Shown piece after piece: positions 26,455-34,522 of a stretch of 64,000 nt of DNA. The number at the start of each line of letters is the position of its first letter. Within the stretch, counting starts at the first letter, position 1. A model generated the notes under the pieces. It ran no database searches, was not told the origin of the DNA, and saw only the letters and a program-made list of their open reading frames with translations. Source of the DNA: Oscillatoria sp. FACHB-1407 (lineage in GTDB: Bacteria; Cyanobacteriota; Cyanobacteriia; Elainellales; Elainellaceae). The stretch lies in assembly GCF_014697545.1 (NCBI RefSeq), contig NZ_JACJSA010000005.1, positions 310,001 through 374,000 on the forward strand, in the 5' to 3' direction. Position numbers and translations under genes: made by a program.

Positions 26455-29400
26455 TTGAAGAAACAACGTCATTGGTTAGATTTTGCAGAGTACGCATCGC
26501 TAGTTGGGCTAGGTGTAGGGTCAGTTGCGTCCTTTGTTTCCTCGCAAGTGCTCTATACTTCAGCTCCTCTATCGCTATTGGTGCTATTGAATTTGGCGAA
26601 CCGTCGTCGCTTTGAGCATCTGACCGAGCAAAACACAGCGATCGCCATTACCGATATCGATCGCAAGCTCTCCAAAAACATTGAGCTATTGAATCAGCAG
26701 GTGCTGTCGCTGCCAACCGTTGAGGCAATGGGCAGCTTAAAGAAGACCCTGCTAAACAAAAATCGAGAGGTGTTGGATGAGCTATCCACTGACATTAATA
26801 AGATTAAGCAGGAAGTCTTAGAGCGATTTTCAGTCCTCGATCGGCAAAATCTGGGTTCAGTTCGGCAAGAGTTGATCCACATCCAGGGGCAATATAGTCA
26901 GCTCAACGATGCAGTGAGCCACCTGAACACGCAGTTGAGCCAACTATCGAACTCAAAACGCCTTGACGAGGTTGAAAGCACGATCGCCAAGCTCAAAGCT
27001 AACACCCTGCAACTGCGAGACAACCTGCAAAGTCTGGCAGACCAGACTCGCCCCACCCTCACCTCGCTGCAAGATCAGATCAATCACCTCAACCGCCAAT
27101 TTCAAAAGCTGCCACCTCCGTTTGATGCAACAGCGTTGAGACAAGAAGTGACCGAGTTAATCCGAGTTGTGGCAGATTTGGTGCCCAAGCGCGACTGGCA
27201 TAACTTGCAAGCTGAGATCAAAGCGTTGCAACAACAGCAAGAAGCCCGAACTCAATCTGAGGAAGCGTTACGTTACAAGCTGCAAGAGCTGAATCAGCAA
27301 CTTCAAAAACGCCCCGAAAAGTCGAGCCTGACCGCTTTACAAAACCAGATCAACCACCTCGATCGCCAGATTAAAAAGCTGCCTCCTCCCTTTGACTCCA
27401 CATCGTTAAAGCGAGAAATTGCCCAACTGGTCAAAGCTGTAGGTGACCTCGTCCCCAAGCGGGATTGGGGCGCACTCACCGCTCAAATCAAAGCCCTGCA
27501 ACAACAGCAGGAGTTTCAGAAGCAGTTTGAAACAACGTTGCGCCAGGAGTTGCAAGAACTCAGCCAACAGTTCCAGACGCTATCAACGCTCTCAACAACC
27601 GAGCTTTCAGCGGCACCAATCCGGCCATCAGAACCCTCTTTTCCTCTTACCCCGATCGCCCCTACAACAGAACTGACCCTTGAACTGCCAGTGGACAACA
27701 CCACGGCTCACCCTCCAGGCGATTTTCAAGGGCGGATTGAAACGGTCTTAAACCGAGAGCTACAGGCGATCGCCCAACAGTTGCGAGAGTTACCCAGCGG
27801 CTCTCAACTGCAAGCCCAGATTGAGGCGACGGTCGAGCGCGAATTGGAAGAGGTCAATGAGCAGTTGCAGGCGTTTCCTGCTAGCCCTCATTACCAACTC
27901 GTGTTTGACTTCAAATCGTCCCAATCCACCGGATACAGGGCGAGTTCCAATCGGGCTGCTCTCGAACATGCGCTGGACGTCACTCAGGAACGGCTGATTC
28001 TCATTCTGCCGTGGTCAAACCAGTGCCCCCTGGATCAAGTTTTGCTGCATAAATTAGAGGCATTTTTGCAACGGGGTCGGCGGTTAGATGTGGGCTGGTG
28101 CCACCAGGCAAACCGCGATGAAGAACGGTTACTCAGCACGATCAATCATCGCTGGTCAATTCACCCCATTCAAAAGGAACTGCAATCGACCCTGCAAAAG
28201 TTGCTGCAACTCAAACGCACCTATCCCCAGCATTTCCAATTCAAAGTTTTGGGAACTAGCGGTAACTTCTTAGTCTCTGATCAGGCATTTGCGGTCATGG
28301 GCATTGATGAGGCTCTGGTGTCTACCAACAGCCTGCCTGAGATGGAGTTGAAGTTGTGGACGGATGACCCAGAGGTGATTCAACAATGCATCACTCAGTT
28401 TGATCATCCCGTGCCCAACCCCAACGACATCACCGCCTATTGGAATCAAGCCGTTACCCGCTACGACCTGGGCGATCGCGAAGGGGCAATTGCTGACTTT
28501 AATCAGGTCTTGTCCATCAACCCTAATGACGCGATCGCATACAACTACCGGGGGTTAGCCCGATATGACCAGGGCGATGTGACTGGGGCGATCGCTGACT
28601 TCAACCGTTCACTCCATCTCAACCCGCATCAGGTTGCTGCCTATTGCAACCGGGGCTTTATTCGCTCAGAGCAGGGCGATCAACTCGGAGCCATTTCTGA
28701 TTTCAGTCTGGCAATTGAGAAACAACCCACTTCGGCGATCGCTTATTTCTATCGGGGCATTGCCGACCAGAAATACAACGATCCGCTGGCAGCAGCCACC
28801 GACTTTGGAGAAGCCATTCGGCTCATGCCCGACTCCCCCATGTCCTACTATCACCGGGGTCAGGCATACCAAAAGTTGGAAAACTTGCGGGGGGCGATCG
28901 CTGATTTTGAAATTGCTGCGCGTCTGTTTACCGAACGGGGTAACGCCACCAATGCTCAAAAAGCATCTAAGAGTGCTGCTAAGCTCAAGCGTTTGCTCAG
29001 CCAGCAACCTGCCAACCTTCAACCTGACATCGTCTTGTCAACATCCACTCCACCCATAACTAATGTAGAGACAACTCTCGAACCCAGAGAAAGCGTTCCC
29101 TCCGAAAACGGTTTTTTTTCGCCAGCAGGCGTTTTTGAGCCTGCGAACCCCAACGATGTAATCCGTGAAACCAATGGTCATGGAGCAGCTTTATTAGAGC
29201 CAACCAACATCACGCTAGAGCCATCCTCTCAAGAAGAGAGTGCTCCTGCGGCAAATGTTGCGCCTAATACTGCGCCTGTGGTCGTGAATCCACTGTTTCT
29301 AGTTGACATGGATGATGATGCAGTCACGGAAATTCTCAATCCTCCGCAACTCCCTTTGCCGATAAGACAGGAGGAACCGTCTCTACCTCCCATCGCCGTT

Positions 29401-29883
29401 GAGTCAGGTGAATCTGAACCGGACGGAACTGAACCAATTGGATCTGAAGCAATTCAAATTGAATCGATTGCGATCGCACCCACAACTGAGTCTGATCTTG
29501 TCGAGCCACCAGAGCAGCAAAATCCACTCACCGCTGTAGAGACAGAGGTAACCCAGAGCAGTGCCCCCACTGAGGCGATCGCCGATAACAACGCCAATGC
29601 CCCAATAACTGATCTGTTTGACGATGAAACAGATTTTTTGGCTCAGTTAGCCGAACACCTGGATGCTCAACCTGTCGTTGACGCACCCATTTATCAAGGT
29701 ATTGAGACACTCTCCAATTTTTTTTACGACGCTGAGCCAAAGCAAGAGGGTATGAGCAATGGCACAGCATCCCTGAGCGAGAGCCAACCCACTGGAGGGA
29801 GCAATCAGCCTGACGAAGAAACGACTTTGTCTCGTCCCGACCAGGAAACGCTAGCTGAATTTAGCAATCGCTTCTTTAGTTGA
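26455..29883 (+). CDS. Coiled-coil, PLD-like and TPR multidomain protein, 1142 residues
   Basis: Domains in order: a hydrophobic N-terminus (about 14-47) likely anchoring it in the membrane; long Gln/Leu/Lys coiled coils (50-400) containing a repeated block around residues 200-260 and 285-350 (LPPPFDATALRQEV, LPPPFDSTSLKREI, each followed by DLVPKRDW); a domain at 480-650 that resembles a degenerate phospholipase D-like fold (LILILPWSN, then FKVLGTSGNFLVSDQAFAVMG) without a visible HKD motif; four or five TPRs (653-800; NPNDAIAYNYRGLARYDQGD style); and an acidic tail. A scaffold role is inferred. The TTG start at 26455 follows only a weak purine stretch. Confidence 0.8.
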   Translation: MKKQRHWLDFAEYASLVGLGVGSVASFVSSQVLYTSAPLSLLVLLNLANRRRFEHLTEQNTAIAITDIDRKLSKNIELLNQQVLSLPTVEAMGSLKKTLLNKNREVLDELSTDINKIKQEVLERFSVLDRQNLGSVRQELIHIQGQYSQLNDAVSHLNTQLSQLSNSKRLDEVESTIAKLKANTLQLRDNLQSLADQTRPTLTSLQDQINHLNRQFQKLPPPFDATALRQEVTELIRVVADLVPKRDWHNLQAEIKALQQQQEARTQSEEALRYKLQELNQQLQKRPEKSSLTALQNQINHLDRQIKKLPPPFDSTSLKREIAQLVKAVGDLVPKRDWGALTAQIKALQQQQEFQKQFETTLRQELQELSQQFQTLSTLSTTELSAAPIRPSEPSFPLTPIAPTTELTLELPVDNTTAHPPGDFQGRIETVLNRELQAIAQQLRELPSGSQLQAQIEATVERELEEVNEQLQAFPASPHYQLVFDFKSSQSTGYRASSNRAALEHALDVTQERLILILPWSNQCPLDQVLLHKLEAFLQRGRRLDVGWCHQANRDEERLLSTINHRWSIHPIQKELQSTLQKLLQLKRTYPQHFQFKVLGTSGNFLVSDQAFAVMGIDEALVSTNSLPEMELKLWTDDPEVIQQCITQFDHPVPNPNDITAYWNQAVTRYDLGDREGAIADFNQVLSINPNDAIAYNYRGLARYDQGDVTGAIADFNRSLHLNPHQVAAYCNRGFIRSEQGDQLGAISDFSLAIEKQPTSAIAYFYRGIADQKYNDPLAAATDFGEAIRLMPDSPMSYYHRGQAYQKLENLRGAIADFEIAARLFTERGNATNAQKASKSAAKLKRLLSQQPANLQPDIVLSTSTPPITNVETTLEPRESVPSENGFFSPAGVFEPANPNDVIRETNGHGAALLEPTNITLEPSSQEESAPAANVAPNTAPVVVNPLFLVDMDDDAVTEILNPPQLPLPIRQEEPSLPPIAVESGESEPDGTEPIGSEAIQIESIAIAPTTESDLVEPPEQQNPLTAVETEVTQSSAPTEAIADNNANAPITDLFDDETDFLAQLAEHLDAQPVVDAPIYQGIETLSNFFYDAEPKQEGMSNGTASLSESQPTGGSNQPDEETTLSRPDQETLAEFSNRFFS

Positions 29884-29999
29884 GGATTTTGGATTTAATA
29901 GCCCTCTTCTATTACTCCCTCTGCCAACAAATCCCAGACAAACCTCGTTTCCAATCTCCTGCTTGGAAGTGAAGTCCTATAGCCGTAGTCACCTCATAC

Positions 30000-30068
30000 C
30001 GATTTAATGTTTGATTATGACAGATCACTGGGTAGGGGCGTTTCGCGAAACGCCCTTACGGAATCATG
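30000..30068 (+). repeat. Dispersed repeat family C
   Basis: TACCGATTTAATGTTTGATT, the GGGGCGTTTCGCGAAACGCCC core and TTACGGAATCATGTGCAG match 52061-52157 closely; the right flank then diverges. Confidence 0.8.
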
Positions 30069-30133
30069 TGCAGAGGCACAGGTTCTACCCGCGTGATGCG
30101 TCTCCACCCATAAGGCTTCATCAAGCCTCTAAA

Positions 30134-30238
30134 TATAGCAGTACTCACTGAGGTTAAAACGGGGTGCAGGGGGAACCCCTGGCCGGGGGCGCAGCTCCCA
30201 CACCCCCTTATGCCTTAAGGCATATGCGTAGGGCTATA
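30134..30238 (-). repeat. Dispersed repeat family A, short form
   Basis: Ends TATAGCAGTACTCACT and GCGTAGGGCTATA are imperfect inverted repeats. Inside are GGGGGAACCCC and GGGGGCGCAGCTCCC hairpins and a palindromic GCCTTAAGGC. Confidence 0.65.
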
Positions 30239-30715
30239 AATAATTAAAGTTTCTGTAAAGATACGTAGGTGTTAATTAAAGCTTTTGGTGTCAAGCTCCG
30301 TACACCAAGCAATTCTCCGATCGCCTGGCATCATCCCTCGCCAAATACGCGCTCTCCTGTTGTCTGAGGCTGTTAATACGTCAAAAAGCTCGCCAGAGGA
30401 GGGTTACGAAGGGATCAACGCTCTCTCAAGTAGCCCCTTCACCTATCCGGATCACTTAACTCTGCCTTCAAACTTTAGGTAGATCTTCGGTAAATCCTTC
30501 AAGATTTTATGAAGGGGGCAACCAAGCCCACCAGGATTTGAGGGGCTGATAGTAAGATTTATACATCGAAATGCTCCTCCCAGCGATTGCTCTGTTGGTT
30601 TTCCCAGTTTTGATAGTCGGTGTAGAGGTTAGCAATCGGGATACGGATCGAAGTTGAAATCGCCTCGAAGAAAAGTTTGTGTAAAAACCCTTCACGATAT
30701 TTGGTCAGGTCATAT

Positions 30716-31888
30716 ATGACTTCCTACATCGCCCCCTCTAAGGTTGCTTTGTCTCCGTCTGATCTCGTTAACACCCCTCTTTCCAACACCTCTATCAAAA
30801 CGGTTCAAGATCATCGCGTCTTGCCACCCATCTATTTTTACATTCCCCAAGACCAACTACCGTTCACAGAAGTTCCCGACGATATCGACGCCAATTGGCA
30901 GATGTTTGCTCCAGGGGTTTTTGCGTGGACGCTACAAACCTACATTCGGCTGAAGCAAGATGGCTTTCCCTGTGAGTTTACAGGCTCTCTGCCCGATGAA
31001 GGCATCATTGTTATGCATCGGGATTCCGTTCCTCAAAAGTGGAAGCCAAGCCACAAACAGCTATTTGTCTGCATTCAAGCCGATCGCACTCAACACCCCT
31101 GGGCTCACTTCCATGTGGTTCACAATCCCCAAGGTGTACTGCCCGACGGTAAGTTTGAGATCCGTAACAGCTACTACATCCCCCACTGGGCACCCCAACC
31201 CGGACTGATTCCGCGTGACCCTGCACGGGGCGATCGCTTTGAAAACATTGCCTTCTTTGGGCACGAGCGCAACCTTGCCCCTGAGCTAAAACACCCCGCC
31301 TGGGAAGCAGCATTAACAGAGATGGGTCTGACCTGGCATGTTATCGATCGAGACCACTGGAATGATTACAGCCAGGTTGATGCCGTGGTTGCTGTTCGCA
31401 GCTTTAACCAGCAAGATTTCACTATCAAGCCTGCTCTCAAGCTCTACAACGCCTGGCACGCAGGAGTTCCCGCTATTTTGGGATGCGAGTCTGCGTTTCG
31501 GGCAGAGCGGATTAGCCCCATAGACTATCTCGAAGCCACCTCCGCCGAAGAAACCCTGAGCCTGCTACGGATACTGGTTGAAAACCCAGATCTCAGACAA
31601 GCTATGGTGCAAAACGGCAAAGTGCGCTCCAGGGAAACCAATCCCACAATTCACCTGAAGATGTGGCGCGACTTGATTTTGGGCACTGCCGTACCCGCTT
31701 ATGAAAATTGGCGTCGGGCATCCTCGTGGCAACGCAACAAGTTCTACACACGTCACAGTGTCAAGCAAAACGTAGAGCGGATTAAGCGGCGCAGCGCAGA
31801 GTTGTACGGGTTATTCAGACCACCTGTGCCAGAGGCAACTCCAATGCAATCTCCTGCATACCTTAATTCCGTGCCTACCAACGCTTAA
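30716..31888 (+). CDS. Glycosyltransferase-like protein, 390 residues
   Basis: The C-terminal half has the look of a GT-B sugar transferase: IAFFGHERNL, then DAVVAVR, DFTIKPALKLYNAWHAGVPAI and LGCESAFRAERISPIDYLEA. The last is the usual nucleotide-sugar binding loop with a small-residue/glutamate pattern. The N-terminal half is unassigned. I take ATG at 30716, since AGG lies eight bases upstream; an in-frame TTG at 30677 has no support. It opens a region with two further glycosyltransferases and is probably involved in a surface polysaccharide or glycolipid. Confidence 0.7.
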   Translation: MTSYIAPSKVALSPSDLVNTPLSNTSIKTVQDHRVLPPIYFYIPQDQLPFTEVPDDIDANWQMFAPGVFAWTLQTYIRLKQDGFPCEFTGSLPDEGIIVMHRDSVPQKWKPSHKQLFVCIQADRTQHPWAHFHVVHNPQGVLPDGKFEIRNSYYIPHWAPQPGLIPRDPARGDRFENIAFFGHERNLAPELKHPAWEAALTEMGLTWHVIDRDHWNDYSQVDAVVAVRSFNQQDFTIKPALKLYNAWHAGVPAILGCESAFRAERISPIDYLEATSAEETLSLLRILVENPDLRQAMVQNGKVRSRETNPTIHLKMWRDLILGTAVPAYENWRRASSWQRNKFYTRHSVKQNVERIKRRSAELYGLFRPPVPEATPMQSPAYLNSVPTNA

Positions 31889-32010
31889 TACTGCTATTCA
31901 CAGATAGGGTTTGGCAATAAAACCAGGGGGGTGTGAAGGCTGTGCCTCCAGTCAGGGGTTCTACCCCTGCACCTCAAATTCCTACCTTGATTTACGACGA
32001 GTTGTACTTA
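31886..32010 (+). repeat. Dispersed repeat family A, long form (plus orientation)
   Basis: Near match over about 120 bases to the reverse complement of 772-898 (ACAGATAGGGTTTGG, AATAAAACCAGGGGGGT, AGTCAGGGGTTC, then the TTTACGAC-A/G-AGTTGTACTT stretch). It begins at the stop codon of the glycosyltransferase gene. Confidence 0.75.
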
Positions 32011-32108
32011 TACCAATTTGAAACGGTACTCGCCTGGGTGAAGTACAAAACGTGGGGGCTTGGCAATGCCAAACCCCCTACGTAAAGATCAATTCGTGCT
32101 CCAGCTTC

Positions 32109-33113
32109 CTATCCTTTCGCCTTGACTGTTTCTCCTTGTTCTTCGGTGACTAAGGCGTTAATGGGGGGTTGATTTTTGGTTAGCTTGAGTCGAATTAGTT
32201 TGGCGATCGCCCGTGGTACTCCATACAATTTACTGAAGAATAAATTCCAGAAATAGCCGTATTGTGGAAACCGCTTGACTAATAAGAAGTCAGAGATCAC
32301 ATGAAAGCGAGGAGGCTTCATGGCAGCAGGTTTATCAACGTAACGAATCTGTTCATCACCCGGTAACCAGTGACCAATAATGAGATCGCGTTGATAAGAA
32401 ACCGCTTGCACAAATAATCCAGATAACCGATCAAATCCTGAACTGGGAATCCAGGTAATCGCTCCTAACATTTGTGTGGTTTGAGCGAGAACAGGAAGCG
32501 TTTTTTGAACGAGTTGATTATTCCAGACAATATTGTTGAAATTTTCAAAGTGATAGCCGTAGTTATCTTTGCGTTCAAAGAAGGGAAAGAATAACCAACG
32601 AACATCAAATCTTAACTCTAATGGGGCGATCGGAACTTCGAGTAACCCCTCATAGTTTCCATTTCGATAGGGGTTTGGATCAGCAGCCGTTTTTTTGCAA
32701 ACGTCCAATTGGTCAATATCGGGAATGCCTGTCCATTCTTTTTTAATGGCATCAATATCACGAAAATCAATGACCGCTTTCTTAAGCCGTAAAACCCAGC
32801 TATCTGGAAAGCGTTCAAAGTATTTGATGACCAATTCAACAATATCAGGATGAGCTAAATCATCATCATCTAACGCTAAAACATAATCACCTGTCGCATT
32901 TAGTAATGCTACGAATCGTTGCATCATCTCTCCGCGATAGGGACTCACTAAACTTTTGACTCTGCTATCTTGAATGGGACGTGGAGAAACTCCCGGAGGA
33001 TAGACTAAAACAAACTCAACATTACCTTGAATTCTTAACAGTTCATTAATCCAAAAGTCAGAAAAATTCCCTCTTGTAGGGGTCACAATTGATAGAACTG
33101 GCTTTCCCTTCAT
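32109..33113 (-). CDS. Glycosyltransferase family 2-like protein
   Basis: A 334-residue protein beginning VLSIVTPTRGNFSDF. It contains GDYVLALDDDDLAHPDIVELV (about residues 73-93), the nucleotide-sugar/metal DxD region of inverting GT-A enzymes, and MLGAITWIPSSGFDR around the middle. The C-terminal 60 residues are basic and may bind the membrane surface. It is more AT-rich than the flanking genes, with only one HIP1 octamer at its end, and points opposite to the neighbouring glycosyltransferases. Acceptor unknown; part of a glycan cluster by context. Confidence 0.82.
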   Translation of the reverse strand: MKGKPVLSIVTPTRGNFSDFWINELLRIQGNVEFVLVYPPGVSPRPIQDSRVKSLVSPYRGEMMQRFVALLNATGDYVLALDDDDLAHPDIVELVIKYFERFPDSWVLRLKKAVIDFRDIDAIKKEWTGIPDIDQLDVCKKTAADPNPYRNGNYEGLLEVPIAPLELRFDVRWLFFPFFERKDNYGYHFENFNNIVWNNQLVQKTLPVLAQTTQMLGAITWIPSSGFDRLSGLFVQAVSYQRDLIIGHWLPGDEQIRYVDKPAAMKPPRFHVISDFLLVKRFPQYGYFWNLFFSKLYGVPRAIAKLIRLKLTKNQPPINALVTEEQGETVKAKG

Positions 33114-33282
33114 TACTCATTACCGTTAATAGTTAAGTTAGTCGTTTTAAGCATGACCTCTACCTCTCTACGGTGAAGTTGAGCGAGATAGGGTGATATG
33201 GGTTAAAGATGGATTATCGTGGTATTGATTTTCAACAATCTGGCTGCTTCTTGATTGAATCTTCTAGGAAAGACAAGGATTT

Positions 33283-34512
33283 ATGAATATTCTCATGCTC
33301 TCTTCTACCTTCCCCTATCCCCCCAGTCGGGGAGGTACGGAGATTAGAACATTCAATCTACTCAAGTATCTGCACCAATCTCACCCTGTAACTGTAATTA
33401 CACAACGACATGAGGATGTTTCGGATGCAGATATCGAGGCTCTGCAACAATACACCAGCGAACTGGTAATCTTTCCGTTGGTGACGGCTCCTGAGCAGGG
33501 TGGGAAGTTGCAACGGATTAGCGGTAAGGTGAGCCGATTTCTAGAATCCTGGATTAAAGGTACCCCGCCGAACGTGTTACATCGCTATTCACCCGCGCTG
33601 CAAACCTGGGTTGACGATCGCCTCCGGGCTGGCAAATTTGATGTGGTGACCTGTGAGCACAGCGTCAATGAGATTTATATCCGTCCTGAGTTTCGGCGTA
33701 CGGTTAGAACCGTGGTGGATGTGCACAGTTCCGTCTATGCCTGGACTCGCAATCACCTGGAGATGGATGCATCGGATCACCCATTTCGCGATCGCCTCTA
33801 TCTGTCCCTGTTAAAACGGTATGAACGTCGCTACTGCCAAAAATTCACCGACATCGTTGTAACGACGGACGACGATCGCCAGGAGCTACTCCGCTTCAAC
33901 CCTAACAGCCAATTTGCCGTCATTCCTAATGGAGTTGACCTGGAGTTATTTCCCTTACGCTCTCACGATCCGGGCGGTCATCGTCTGGTCTTTGTCGGGG
34001 CTATGGATGCCTCCCATAATATTGATGCGGCTCGCTTCTTTACATTGGAGGTGATGCCCCGATTGCGACAACGCTATCCCGACGCGACCTTTAGCATTGT
34101 CGGGGCACGTCCCACACCAGAAATTCAAGCGTTTGGCAATCAACCAGGCATCATCGTCACTGGCAAGGTCGCCTCCATGGTGGAGCAGCTACATCAGGCA
34201 ACGGTGTGTGTGGTGCCGCTGAGGACTGGCTTTGGCATCAAAAACAAAACTCTGGAGGCGATGGCGGCAGGTGTCCCTGTCGTAGGCAGCGATCGCGGGC
34301 TAGAAGGGTTGGCAGTGGATGGTGAAAATACTCCTCTGAGAGCATTACGAGCAAATCGCGTGGAAGAGTATATTGAGGCAATCAGCCGCTTGTTTACGGA
34401 TTCTGAGTTGCGATCGCAGTTATCTAGAGAAGGGCGATCGCTAATTGAGAGCACCTACACCTGGGAAGCCGCTGGACACGCCTACGAGAAGGTATTGACT
34501 CAAGCCAAGTGA
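33283..34512 (+). CDS. Glycosyltransferase family 4 protein
   Basis: A 409-residue GT-B enzyme. The N-terminal acceptor domain begins MNILMLSSTFPYPPSRGGTE. The C-terminal domain has AVIPNGVDLELFP, LVFVGAMDASHN, and the donor site GFGIKNKTLEAMAAGVPVVG with the E-x7-E pattern completed by LEGL. AAGGATTT just before the ATG at 33283 supports the start. The 881-residue membrane protein follows after 10 bases, so the two are likely one operon. Probable role in surface polysaccharide assembly. Confidence 0.88.
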   Translation: MNILMLSSTFPYPPSRGGTEIRTFNLLKYLHQSHPVTVITQRHEDVSDADIEALQQYTSELVIFPLVTAPEQGGKLQRISGKVSRFLESWIKGTPPNVLHRYSPALQTWVDDRLRAGKFDVVTCEHSVNEIYIRPEFRRTVRTVVDVHSSVYAWTRNHLEMDASDHPFRDRLYLSLLKRYERRYCQKFTDIVVTTDDDRQELLRFNPNSQFAVIPNGVDLELFPLRSHDPGGHRLVFVGAMDASHNIDAARFFTLEVMPRLRQRYPDATFSIVGARPTPEIQAFGNQPGIIVTGKVASMVEQLHQATVCVVPLRTGFGIKNKTLEAMAAGVPVVGSDRGLEGLAVDGENTPLRALRANRVEEYIEAISRLFTDSELRSQLSREGRSLIESTYTWEAAGHAYEKVLTQAK

Positions 34513-34522
34513 GGGAACGCGC

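Larger units (their letters stand above)
29884..30715. other. Intergenic region with family C and family A repeats
   Basis: Holds a family C copy at 30000-30068 and a family A copy at 30134-30238. TAATTAAAG occurs twice (near 30241 and 30273). 30290-30700, upstream of the glycosyltransferase gene, contains short frames without ribosome sites or family features; I see no gene there. Confidence 0.5.

Noticed and set aside
30285-30482. 65-codon plus frame before the glycosyltransferase gene
   Set aside because: Low-complexity Ser-rich product, no ribosome site, no family.
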